From Methanobrevibacter sp. (lineage in GTDB: Archaea; Methanobacteriota; Methanobacteria; Methanobacteriales; Methanobacteriaceae), in NCBI GenBank assembly GCA_031261945.1, contig JAISIQ010000047.1:1-6046 (forward strand): a DNA stretch of 6,046 nt, given 5' to 3'. Below, piece by piece: positions 1 through 5,959 of the stretch; position 1 is the stretch's first letter, and each line of letters starts with the position of its first letter. The position numbers were made by a program, and so were the translations under genes. The notes under the pieces are model-generated. The model was not told the origin of the DNA, did not search any database, and saw only the letters and a program-made list of their open reading frames with translations.

Positions 1-696
1 TTCATCATAAGTATGATGTCTTCGCTCTCCAGCATTAGTATATTCTATTCTTGTAAAATGACAATGCAAAACATCAATGTCTAAATTATCTTCAAGTTTT
101 GAAAGAACACAATTATAATTGTCTTTATTCTTTATATAACCTCTTCCCCGAGCATGAATATGTGCAAAATCAATAGTAGGTTCAAAACAATCAAAACTAT
201 GGCATAAATCAATTATTTCATCGATATTACCAAGTTGAGATCGTTTGCCAGTAGTTTCTGGAGCAAAGGTGAAATTAGCTATTCCTTCTTCATTTAATCT
301 TTCAAGAAGGATATTTATATTCATTTTAGCTATTTTTAATGCATCTGCAGGAGTATTTTTAGAATAATATCCGGGATGAAATACAATTCTATAAGCCCCC
401 ATCCATTCAGCTATTTGAGCAGATTTAGAAAGAATTTCAATAGAGCTATCTCTTTTCTTTTCATCTTCATTAGCTAAATTAATAAAATAAGGAGCATGGA
501 GAGAAACTAAAATATCATTAGCTTCTGATTCTTTTTTTAATACTTTAGCAGATTTTTCTCCAATTCGAAGCCCCCTACCTCCCTGATATTCATAGGCAGA
601 TAATCCTTCTTCTGCAATATAAGATGGAGCTGTAAAAGCTGTTCCTTTATAATCAATAGGTCTTCCAGCAGGACCAAAAATGATCTTAGATTTCAT
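1..696 (-). CDS. nfo: Endonuclease IV-family TIM-barrel AP endonuclease (3' end cut off by window)
   Basis: I translated this frame by hand from ATG 694-696 to the window edge: 232 residues with no stop. Endonuclease IV proteins are about 280 residues, so roughly the last 50 are missing. The family cleaves DNA 5' of abasic sites in base excision repair, using a trinuclear zinc site in a TIM barrel. Seen here: N-terminal FGPAGRP, SLHAPY (His67), FHPGYY (His107), APETTGKR (Glu147), IDFAHIHARG (Asp176, His179) and HCHFTRIEYT (His213). These match the family metal ligands (E. coli Nfo His69, His109, Glu145, Asp179, His182, His216) with nearly the same spacing. The third-zinc pair, Asp-x-His in Nfo, reads ERRHH here (224-228), so the Asp is not obvious. 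Upstream in-frame codons hit a stop at once, so ATG 694-696 is the only good start. It has no Shine-Dalgarno and probably depends on coupling to gap, 72 bp upstream. A related non-nuclease sugar-isomerase-type barrel is less likely. Confidence 0.85.
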   Translation of the reverse strand, partial: MKSKIIFGPAGRPIDYKGTAFTAPSYIAEEGLSAYEYQGGRGLRIGEKSAKVLKKESEANDILVSLHAPYFINLANEDEKKRDSSIEILSKSAQIAEWMGAYRIVFHPGYYSKNTPADALKIAKMNINILLERLNEEGIANFTFAPETTGKRSQLGNIDEIIDLCHSFDCFEPTIDFAHIHARGRGYIKNKDNYNCVLSKLEDNLDIDVLHCHFTRIEYTNAGERRHHTYDE

Positions 697-784
697 AGCT
701 ATTTACAAAATATTCATGCTAATAATGTACCATTAAATAATCTATTTGCAAAAGGATTTCATAGCTATTTACAAAATATTCATG
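689..784. repeat. 30-bp perfect direct repeat (689-718 and 755-784) at the gap/nfo junction
   Basis: The same 30 bases occur at 689-718 and 755-784, offset by exactly 66 bp, with 36 unrelated bases between. On the coding (minus) strand each copy holds the last four gap codons (Met-Asn-Ile-Leu), TAA, the six bases ATAGCT, and ATGAAATC, which is how nfo begins. The copy at 755-784 is the real end of gap, followed by a decoy start that opens a six-codon ORF (MKSFCK, 742-762). The copy at 689-718 holds a detached MNIL-stop and the true nfo start. The sequence suggests that gap and nfo were once only 6 bp apart and that the junction was later duplicated. That history is inference. Confidence 0.9.
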
Positions 785-1782
785 GCTTTGTTGGTTTTAG
801 CTATTGATTTTTCATTATCTGATTCTAATTCCAACATAGCCCTTATTGCATCAATATTTTCAGGCACAACATCAGATTCTTGATGTACTGCTTGCATATA
901 GAAAAGTTCACCATCTACAATATTAAGAGACTCTTTCCATATTGGAATTTCAAATAAATCATTTCTACTTCTTCCAAGTTCTTTAGCATATTCCATAAAT
1001 TCAGCTGTTGAACCTAAACCTTCACTTGCATTTAGTAGCAATACACGAGATCTATTTTCAAGAACATCTATTACATCATCAATAGCTACATCATCAACAA
1101 GCTCAATCATTAAATTATGTTGATGCATTAGTGTGGTCGGGACAAGTAAAGCCACAGTTGTTATATCTGCACCATACATAACGGTTTTTAAATCAGGACC
1201 ATGATGAGAAGGGACTGTTGGAGGATTAGGAACTATTGCATTAATTGGTCCTTTATTTACCTGAGATGGATCTCCTCCACGCCTTACCATTACAGCTCTG
1301 ATCTTTTTTACTCCACAAAGATCATCTATTGGTTTTAAACTACGAGTAAGTCCAGTTGTATTACAAGATACAACTCTTGAATAGTCTGCACCATATGAAT
1401 CATCATAATTAGCAAAAGAATTAAAAGATAATCCAGTTAAATCATGATCTTCCCCACCTTGATAAATAGCTTTAACACCAACTTTTTTATATTTTTCAAG
1501 ATTTTCAGGACCAACATTACCAGGAGTACAATCAACAACAAGATCTGCTTCTTCAATCATTTCATCTACAGTTCCAGCTATTTCAATTCCTGCTTTATCA
1601 AATAGCTTTTCTCTCTCTGGAATAGCTATATACAAATCATAACCTTTTTCAACAGCACTTCTTGCTTCAAAATCAGGTTTAGTTTTACTAACACCCATTA
1701 CTTTCATATCATTTTGAGCTGAAACAGCATCAGCCACACGTTTTCCTATTGTTCCATATCCATTTACAGCTATTGATTTCAT
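769..1782 (-). CDS. gap: Archaeal (type II) phosphorylating glyceraldehyde-3-phosphate dehydrogenase
   Basis: A full-length 337-residue protein, the usual size for archaeal GAPDH. It interconverts glyceraldehyde 3-phosphate and 1,3-bisphosphoglycerate with NAD(P) in the cytoplasm. In an autotrophic methanogen it probably works mainly in gluconeogenesis. The N-terminal Rossmann motif NGYGTIGKR has Gly8, Gly10 and Gly13. The catalytic cysteine lies in SCNTTGLTR (Cys140), and the histidine of the archaeal family is in PTTLMHQHN (His220, with His222 next to it). [13 protein letters not shown] (185-197) and [13 protein letters not shown] (268-280) are also typical of archaeal GAPDH. The ATG at 1780-1782 is preceded by GGAG eight bases upstream, which supports this start. 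The gene follows top6A by 287 bp of terminator-like and promoter-like DNA, so it is probably transcribed from its own promoter, with nfo downstream. The last codons are part of the 30-bp duplication. Confidence 0.98.
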   Translation of the reverse strand: MKSIAVNGYGTIGKRVADAVSAQNDMKVMGVSKTKPDFEARSAVEKGYDLYIAIPEREKLFDKAGIEIAGTVDEMIEEADLVVDCTPGNVGPENLEKYKKVGVKAIYQGGEDHDLTGLSFNSFANYDDSYGADYSRVVSCNTTGLTRSLKPIDDLCGVKKIRAVMVRRGGDPSQVNKGPINAIVPNPPTVPSHHGPDLKTVMYGADITTVALLVPTTLMHQHNLMIELVDDVAIDDVIDVLENRSRVLLLNASEGLGSTAEFMEYAKELGRSRNDLFEIPIWKESLNIVDGELFYMQAVHQESDVVPENIDAIRAMLELESDNEKSIAKTNKAMNIL

Positions 1783-1790
1783 ATTATTTT

Positions 1791-1794
1791 CTCC
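1791..1794 (-). promoter_or_regulatory. Ribosome binding site of gap
   Basis: The minus strand reads GGAG, then eight bases, then the gap ATG. This is a short but well-placed Shine-Dalgarno and fixes the start at 1782. Confidence 0.7.
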
Positions 1795-1862
1795 ATAGTT
1801 AAAGTTAAAATATATCCAATATTATTGTAATGATATTAATAAAATTTAATATGACAATTATA

Positions 1863-1870
1863 GTATAAAA
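1863..1870 (-). promoter_or_regulatory. Probable TATA box of gap
   Basis: The minus strand reads GCTTTTTATACTA here, a fair archaeal TATA box. Transcription would start about 25 bases downstream, near 1840, giving a leader of about 55-60 bases that contains the GGAG site. A second TATA-like stretch (GGATATATTTT, near 1807-1817) lies too close to the gene to leave room for the ribosome binding site. The spacer is AT-rich enough that a chance match is possible. Confidence 0.4.
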
Positions 1871-1987
1871 AGCTATTCCAAAAACTAAAAATAGAATTAA
1901 AATTAGGATAAAAAGAAAAAGAAACATAATTATAAGAATTATAATGAGAAAAATAAGGAGCATTAAAATAAATATAAAAAGATGTAT

Positions 1988-2045
1988 TAAAAAGAAAAAT
2001 AAAAAATAAAAGAAAAAAAATAAAACAAAAAGTAAAATAAAAGGA
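1988..2045 (-). terminator. T-rich termination region after top6A
   Basis: Starting about 25 bases past the top6A stop, the minus strand is nearly all T with scattered A and C, including an unbroken run of eight T at 2013-2020. Archaeal RNA polymerase ends transcription at such T runs without needing a hairpin, and none is seen. Purine bias on the plus strand continues more weakly to about 1890. This would separate the top6B-top6A transcript from gap. Confidence 0.6.
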
Positions 2046-2069
2046 ATTAGCTATTAAAAATCATTAAAT

Positions 2070-3152
2070 TTATTCCATAGCCTCTAATTTTTCAGGGAAA
2101 TATGTATCAACAACATATTCTAAACCATATTTTGAAAAAGCTTGCTGTTCTGCTTTTTTCCCTATTTTTAACATTTTTTTAATTTCATTTTGCCATTCTG
2201 TATCTTGATATCTTGGATCTTTAGCTAGTTCTTTTAGTCTTAAAACATCAATATCTTTTAATGGATCAGTTGGAAGTTCATAATTAATAATATCTGAAGC
2301 AGTGACCCCTAAAAATTTAGCATTTGGAGTAGCTAAATCATGATTAACATGAGCTAACTTTGCACTACCTGACATAATAACCATAGCTATGTGAAAACCC
2401 CATGGGTCTCCATCATTACAAATATATACTGGGAGATTTAGTTCTTCATTAACTCTTTTTAAAAATCTTCGTGTAGCTCTTGCAGCTTGACCTTTGAGTC
2501 CTACAATTAGAGTATCAAACTTTTTATAAGCTTTTTCTTGAACCATTCTGTGAAACATCCCCATAGTCTCAACAGCTATTACTCTTTTAACATTGTGATC
2601 TACAAATTCAACTTCATCAATTGTAGGAGAAATAGTATATCCTGATTTTCCTGCTCTTAGAGCATTAATTTCTAAATCTCCTTCTCGAAGAAGTAAATCC
2701 CCATAAACAGATGCTCCATCTTCTTCTGGCATTAATCCTAAATCTTCACGGCTTACACCTAATGTAACTTCAATATCTTCCCCAACAATATTAGATTCTT
2801 GTTGGTTATCGAAACCGACCCCCCAACCTTCAGAAACATAATACATTTCCCGTATAGTAGCTGTTTTCTCTCTTTGAACAAGATCTTTACAAAAATTAGC
2901 CAAATAAACCATTTGCCCTATTTTTTTAATTTGTTTTACATTACCTAAAGACCTTTTACCATATCTGTCCCCTAATACAAAATACCTTTTTTCATCATCA
3001 TAAACAATATTAGAAGTTCCACGAGAAGGAACTTTTAAAACAGGGATGTTTTTCTTAGAAACATCATCAATGATATCCTGACCTAAACCTTTAAGCTTAT
3101 TATAAGCTATTTCTTTCCTTGATAAATTATTATCATTTTCTACACTTGCCAT
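2070..3152 (-). CDS. top6A: DNA topoisomerase VI subunit A (Spo11-like DNA-cleaving subunit)
   Basis: A 360-residue, full-length Topo VI A. It cuts both DNA strands in the A2B2 enzyme and forms covalent tyrosyl links to the 5' ends, allowing relaxation and decatenation of the chromosome. The CAP-like winged-helix domain carries the active-site motif [10 protein letters not shown] (99-108), whose second tyrosine, Tyr105, is the expected catalytic residue. The Toprim domain follows, with its acidic metal ligands at Glu195 ([10 protein letters not shown]) and in NDGDPWG (Asp247, Asp249). The C-terminal dimerisation part contains VTASDIINY (283-291). Eukaryotic Spo11, which starts meiotic recombination, is homologous. 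The gene starts 21 bp after the top6B stop and has its own strong AGGAGG site, so the two subunits are almost certainly made from one mRNA. No defect was seen. Confidence 0.98.
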   Translation of the reverse strand: MASVENDNNLSRKEIAYNKLKGLGQDIIDDVSKKNIPVLKVPSRGTSNIVYDDEKRYFVLGDRYGKRSLGNVKQIKKIGQMVYLANFCKDLVQREKTATIREMYYVSEGWGVGFDNQQESNIVGEDIEVTLGVSREDLGLMPEEDGASVYGDLLLREGDLEINALRAGKSGYTISPTIDEVEFVDHNVKRVIAVETMGMFHRMVQEKAYKKFDTLIVGLKGQAARATRRFLKRVNEELNLPVYICNDGDPWGFHIAMVIMSGSAKLAHVNHDLATPNAKFLGVTASDIINYELPTDPLKDIDVLRLKELAKDPRYQDTEWQNEIKKMLKIGKKAEQQAFSKYGLEYVVDTYFPEKLEAME

Positions 3153-3162
3153 ATTAGCTATT

Positions 3163-3168
3163 CCTCCT
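3163..3168 (-). promoter_or_regulatory. Ribosome binding site of top6A
   Basis: The minus strand reads AGGAGG, ten bases before the top6A ATG (3150-3152). It lies in the 21-bp gap after the top6B stop codon TGA (3174-3176) and confirms the start. Confidence 0.85.
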
Positions 3169-3173
3169 CATCA

Positions 3174-4898
3174 TCATATATCATCAAGAGTAGTCTCTCT
3201 ATCTACTAAAGTCCTTTGTTCTTCTTTCTTTTCATTACTTTTTTGATTTCTTTTCTTTTTTTCTTCTTCTGTTGCTTCAAGCCCATCATCTTTATTTGAT
3301 TCAAATTCTTCTTCTACTTCTTCTTCAGCTTTATCAGGGTTTTCCCCTAATAATTCCGCTAATGAACGTTTTGTGACCTTAGCAAGAACTTCTTTATATT
3401 CGGGAACTTCAGTTTCTGCAAGTGCAGCAGATTCTTTGAGGATTAATGGAACATAATCATCAAATATTTTAGATCTCATAGCTTCTTCTTTAGCTGCTTT
3501 TTTAGCTCTTAAATATTTTTGAAGCTTTCTTGCTACTTTCATAGTAGCTTGTTTTACTTCATGTAATATTTCAGGTTCTGGAGCTACACTTTGTTTTCCT
3601 GTTGAGAGATAAGGAACTTGAGTAGAAATAATGTTTACAAAAATTGTAGCAGGAGTATTATCTAAGTCTCTTAAACCATAACGTTTCCAATCAATACTTT
3701 TTAAAGATTCAGTTATTGCACAGCTACCCTGATCAAAAGTTAAGGGAACTCTATTTGCAAACCTCATAATTTCTGCTTTCCTTGTTTCATTAACAAGCCT
3801 TCCTGAATCTCCACCATAAGCTATTCCTGCTTCTATGATGAAAGCTACACCTCCACGATATGTAACTGGTTTTCTAGTAGTAGCAGTAATAAATTCAGGT
3901 TTAAGAATTTCTTTCATGCCTTTTTCAATTTGTTCATCACCAATTGGAATAAGTCCAGAAGTAGGAGGGGCCATGAAATTCATTTGAGAGAAAGCTTCAA
4001 CAATTCTTTCAGCTTCTTCCCATTTCATATCTTTTGGACGTTTATTTAAATCTATTTTTGTAATTTCTTCTATTTCAGCTATTCTTTGATTAGACATTCT
4101 TGAAAGAGAACTAGTGAGTAAGCTTCTAAACCTTCTTTTATCAGTATGTTTAGCCATAAAAATTAAATCATCGGCAGTTACACCTTTAGGATGAGGTAAA
4201 ACTTCTTTAGGAAGAACCGGGACCATATCTGCAGCTCGATTGAAAATATATTTATGTCCTGTAGGATCAGTGAATATTATTTTTGCATGAGGATTTCCTA
4301 TTACGGTTCTTCTTATGTATTCAAAAGCCCCTTGTTCTGCCATAGAGTAAGATACATCTTTAAATTCTAATTCAACACAAACACCAGTATGTTTTGGTTC
4401 ATAATTTTCTCGATTGAGGAGCATTCCTTTATTTTTTTTAACATCCATTTTAAATTCTAATTTAACTCCTTTGAGTTCACCTTCTTCTTTATATGAAGAT
4501 ATGACTTTTGCAGGTTCTCCAGTAGTCATTTGAGATAAGAGCACACATCCACTACAACCTAAACCTTGCTGACCTCTTGATTGTATATTTCTGAATTTTG
4601 ATCCTGCAAACATAGTACAATATACTTTCATGATATAGTCTTCTGGAATTCCCGGACCATTGTCAGAATGTCTGAGCACATAATGATCTTTATCAACTCT
4701 CTTAAGACTTATTTCAATTTCTGGAAGAATCCCCGCTTCTTCTGCAGCGTCAAAACTGTTAGTTATTAATTCATGAAAAACGATAGTCATAGACCTGATT
4801 TTTCCTGTGAATCCTAACATCTGTTTATTCTTTCTAAAGAACTCTGAAGGTGTTAATTCTTGAAAATTATCAAAGAGCTCTGATGCTTGTTGAGACAA
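3174..4898 (-). CDS. top6B: DNA topoisomerase VI subunit B (GHKL ATPase), TTG start
   Basis: The ATP-binding subunit of Topo VI. ATP-driven dimerisation of B subunits clamps the DNA and gates strand passage. I place the start at TTG 4896-4898, giving 574 residues beginning [13 protein letters not shown]. The frame is open for five more codons to a TTG at 4911-4913, but those codons are the AGGAGG Shine-Dalgarno itself. GHKL motifs are visible: [12 protein letters not shown] (N box, Glu43 and Asn47), [10 protein letters not shown] (Asp79), and [11 protein letters not shown] (ATP-lid glycines, about 107-117). A helix-two-turns-helix region follows (about 240-310). The transducer domain carries STGKQSVAP with the ATP-sensing Lys435. 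The protein ends in a highly charged Glu/Lys-rich tail from about residue 523, closing with [13 protein letters not shown]. top6A follows directly. Confidence 0.96.
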   Translation of the reverse strand: MSQQASELFDNFQELTPSEFFRKNKQMLGFTGKIRSMTIVFHELITNSFDAAEEAGILPEIEISLKRVDKDHYVLRHSDNGPGIPEDYIMKVYCTMFAGSKFRNIQSRGQQGLGCSGCVLLSQMTTGEPAKVISSYKEEGELKGVKLEFKMDVKKNKGMLLNRENYEPKHTGVCVELEFKDVSYSMAEQGAFEYIRRTVIGNPHAKIIFTDPTGHKYIFNRAADMVPVLPKEVLPHPKGVTADDLIFMAKHTDKRRFRSLLTSSLSRMSNQRIAEIEEITKIDLNKRPKDMKWEEAERIVEAFSQMNFMAPPTSGLIPIGDEQIEKGMKEILKPEFITATTRKPVTYRGGVAFIIEAGIAYGGDSGRLVNETRKAEIMRFANRVPLTFDQGSCAITESLKSIDWKRYGLRDLDNTPATIFVNIISTQVPYLSTGKQSVAPEPEILHEVKQATMKVARKLQKYLRAKKAAKEEAMRSKIFDDYVPLILKESAALAETEVPEYKEVLAKVTKRSLAELLGENPDKAEEEVEEEFESNKDDGLEATEEEKKKRNQKSNEKKEEQRTLVDRETTLDDI

Positions 4899-4904
4899 AT
4901 TTAA

Positions 4905-4910
4905 CCTCCT
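4905..4910 (-). promoter_or_regulatory. Ribosome binding site that decides the top6B start
   Basis: The minus strand reads AGGAGGTTAAATTTG. AGGAGG followed by six bases places TTG 4896-4898 at ideal distance. An automatic call at TTG 4911-4913 would translate this site as Arg-Arg and have no ribosome binding site of its own. Confidence 0.85.
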
Positions 4911-4958
4911 CAAATATGTTTTATTTTCTAATTATACTCTCTAATTTATTAATAATTA

Positions 4959-5000
4959 TTAGTAATTATTATTAATTAGTGGTAATTAGTGATAATTATT
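4959..5000. repeat. Degenerate short repeats in the top6B leader region
   Basis: TTAGTGGTAATT (4976-4987) and TTAGTGATAATT (4986-4997) overlap at a 10-bp step, and the shorter TTAGTAATT lies at 4959-4967. The 10-bp step would put them on one face of the helix, as in some operators, but the low sequence complexity makes a chance origin possible. They lie about 60-100 bp upstream of the top6B start. Confidence 0.4.
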
Positions 5001-5048
5001 ACTTTATTTATGATAGTTATTACTTATATATCAATTATATATTTATTA

Positions 5049-5079
5049 TTTATAAATGTTTATAAAAATTATTTATAAA
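5049..5079 (-). promoter_or_regulatory. Cluster of three TTTATAAA boxes, candidate top6B promoter
   Basis: The self-complementary octamer TTTATAAA occurs three times, at 5049-5056, 5059-5066 and 5072-5079. On the minus strand the first is preceded by AAACA, giving AAACATTTATAAA, a good fit to the methanogen box A pattern AAANNTTTATA. Initiation about 25 bases downstream, near 5025, would give a leader of roughly 125 bases for top6B. The octamer is symmetric, so direction rests on the flanking A's only. Confidence 0.4.
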
Positions 5080-5157
5080 ACTTATTATAATTAATTTGAA
5101 AAAATATAATTTCAGAAATATTATAATATCAACTATAATATTATCCTCCAATTAATT

Positions 5158-5311
5158 CATATAATAAAACTGTCATACAATAAGCCATATATCGTGCAAC
5201 AATTGAAATTTATATACTGCCATATATATCTACTACTTAATATATAACATTTTTGCAATATTTATTGAAAATTTTTATAATTTTCCCCTATTTAACATAT
5301 AATAAAACTGT
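5158..5311. repeat. 16-bp direct repeat (5158-5173 and 5296-5311)
   Basis: CATATAATAAAACTGT is present in both places, 138 bp apart. In the right-hand copy the sequence continues into a 15-bp perfect palindrome, ATAAAAC-T-GTTTTAT (5302-5316), overlapping a plus-strand TATA-like box TTTATATA (5312-5319). Another TTTATATA lies at 5209-5216. This is the layout of a possible operator over a promoter, but no gene follows. Confidence 0.5.
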
Positions 5312-5334
5312 TTTATATATACTTAACAAAAGAG

Positions 5335-5377
5335 CATTTGAAAATAAATATTTCATTAGTAATTTTAAATGTTTTTT
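5335..5377 (+). terminator. Weak hairpin followed by six T
   Basis: CATTTGAAAAT (5335-5345) can pair with ATTTTAAATG (5362-5371), with one bulged G, and is followed at once by six T (5372-5377). The stem is almost all A-T, so it would be only marginally stable. It could end a plus-strand transcript begun at the TATA-like box at 5209-5216. Confidence 0.25.
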
Positions 5378-5557
5378 AATATGTGTAATTTATAATTATA
5401 TTAAATAAATAGTTGAAAAAGTAAAAATAGAATTAAAATTTGGTAAGTATGGAATATAAGAATAATTAGAAACCTTTTAATTTCACTTCAAAAGTCGATA
5501 AATAGCTATCAAAGTTGAATAATGACTATTACTCATATATTAAGCTTCATAATGTAT

Positions 5558-5570
5558 AAAACTTTATATA
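5558..5570 (+). promoter_or_regulatory. Strong methanogen-type promoter (BRE plus TATA box) on the plus strand
   Basis: AAAACTTTATATA matches the box A consensus AAANNTTTATATA, described for methanogen stable-RNA and protein genes, at every defined position. The expected start is about 22-28 bases downstream, at 5590-5595. It points away from all the protein genes of the window, so it would serve an unannotated transcript. Confidence 0.5.
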
Positions 5571-5593
5571 CTAAAAAAGCTATATTATTGTAT

Positions 5594-5663
5594 AATGACT
5601 TGCGACTTTGCAGAAACTAATAATTAATTTTTATTATTTTCTGTATTTGTTCCTATTATTTTT
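5594..5663 (+). ncRNA. Candidate small RNA (about 70 nt) with 14-bp hairpin and T-tract end; may encode a 10-residue leaderless peptide
   Basis: Downstream of the perfect promoter match, bases 5609-5623 pair with 5631-5645. Eight pairs (one G-U), one C-U mismatch and six more pairs close a seven-base loop. A T-rich tract ending in seven T follows (5646-5663). The same stretch holds ATG at 5595-5597, which falls where transcription should begin and would be leaderless, opening MTCDFAETNN and a stop at 5625-5627. Whether the product is RNA, peptide or nothing cannot be told from sequence. The arrangement of promoter, hairpin and T tract at the right distances is what makes it credible. I do not recognise it as any known RNA family. 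Confidence 0.35.
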
Positions 5664-5713
5664 TTCTATAGTATTATTTATTATAATCCTTGCTATTAAT
5701 TATTAAATCATAT

Positions 5714-5803
5714 TTAGAATTAGGATTAGAATTAGAATTAAAATAATAACTAGAACTATTTTTATAATCAGAATAATGATTAGAGTTATGATTAGAATTA
5801 GAA
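5714..5803. repeat. Phased hexanucleotide array, consensus TTAGAA
   Basis: Fifteen six-base units run in unbroken phase over 90 bp. TTAGAA occurs five times exactly, and TTAGGA, CTAGAA, TCAGAA and TTAGAG are single-base variants; the middle units are more decayed. A looser TTATTA-like continuation follows to about 5830. On the minus strand, the sense strand of the neighbouring gene, the unit is TTCTAA. Confidence 0.75.
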
Positions 5804-5847
5804 TTATATTTATTATTAAATTTATTATTAATTATATTTATTAAAAA

Positions 5848-5958
5848 CAAAATAAAAAGAATGAAGAATAAAGAATAATGAATAAAAGATAAAGAATAAA
5901 TGGTAAAGGGTAAAAGGTAAAAAAAGAAGTGAAAAATAAAATATAAATAAAATAAACG
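5848..5958 (-). terminator. Pyrimidine-rich region 3' of the right-hand partial gene, probable terminator
   Basis: Read on the minus strand, the bases directly after the stop at 5960-5962 are almost entirely T with some C and A, including seven T at 5919-5925. This fits hairpin-independent archaeal termination and mirrors the region 3' of top6A. It contains the heptamer array. Confidence 0.45.
5859..5921. repeat. Phased heptanucleotide array, consensus RRRTAAA (GAATAAA)
   Basis: Nine consecutive seven-base units. T occupies the fourth position in all but the first unit's close variant GAATGAA, which also keeps it. The left six are GAATAAA-like and the last three are TGGTAAA, GGGTAAA and AGGTAAA, which suggests two rounds of expansion. 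The minus strand is therefore pyrimidine-rich just past the stop of the right-hand gene. Confidence 0.75.
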
Positions 5959-5959
5959 A

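Larger units (their letters stand above)
4914..5959. other. Long AT-rich intergenic region (about 1.05 kb) without a credible protein gene
   Basis: No ATG-started frame of useful length with a ribosome binding site was found on either strand. The stretch holds, from left to right, the top6B leader, degenerate TAATTA-type repeats, TATA-like boxes, a 16-bp direct repeat, a weak hairpin, a candidate plus-strand small RNA unit and two short-period arrays. These are listed separately. The spacer is long for a compact archaeal genome. Confidence 0.8.

Noticed and set aside
742..762. Six-codon ORF (MKSFCK) between gap and nfo as a regulatory leader peptide.
   Set aside because: It is fully explained as a by-product of the 30-bp junction duplication and has no ribosome binding site.
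689..784. Start of a CRISPR array (two 30-bp repeats with a 36-bp spacer, which are CRISPR-like sizes).
   Set aside because: There are only two copies; each overlaps coding sequence of gap and nfo, and there are no further repeats. The repeat content is the gene junction itself.
1876..2060. A possible small gene on the plus strand in the purine-rich spacer.
   Set aside because: Every plus-strand frame is interrupted often by TAA or TAG, and no ATG with a ribosome binding site opens a useful frame. The purine bias is better explained as the complement of a T-rich terminator.
4899..4913. A five-residue N-terminal extension of Topo VI B (MRRLN) from TTG 4911-4913.
   Set aside because: Those codons are the Shine-Dalgarno AGGAGG and its spacer for the TTG at 4896-4898.
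5714..5743. Telomere-like repeat because of TTAGGA.
   Set aside because: The chromosomes of methanogens are circular, and the array is degenerate, internal and dominated by TTAGAA. Replication slippage explains it better.
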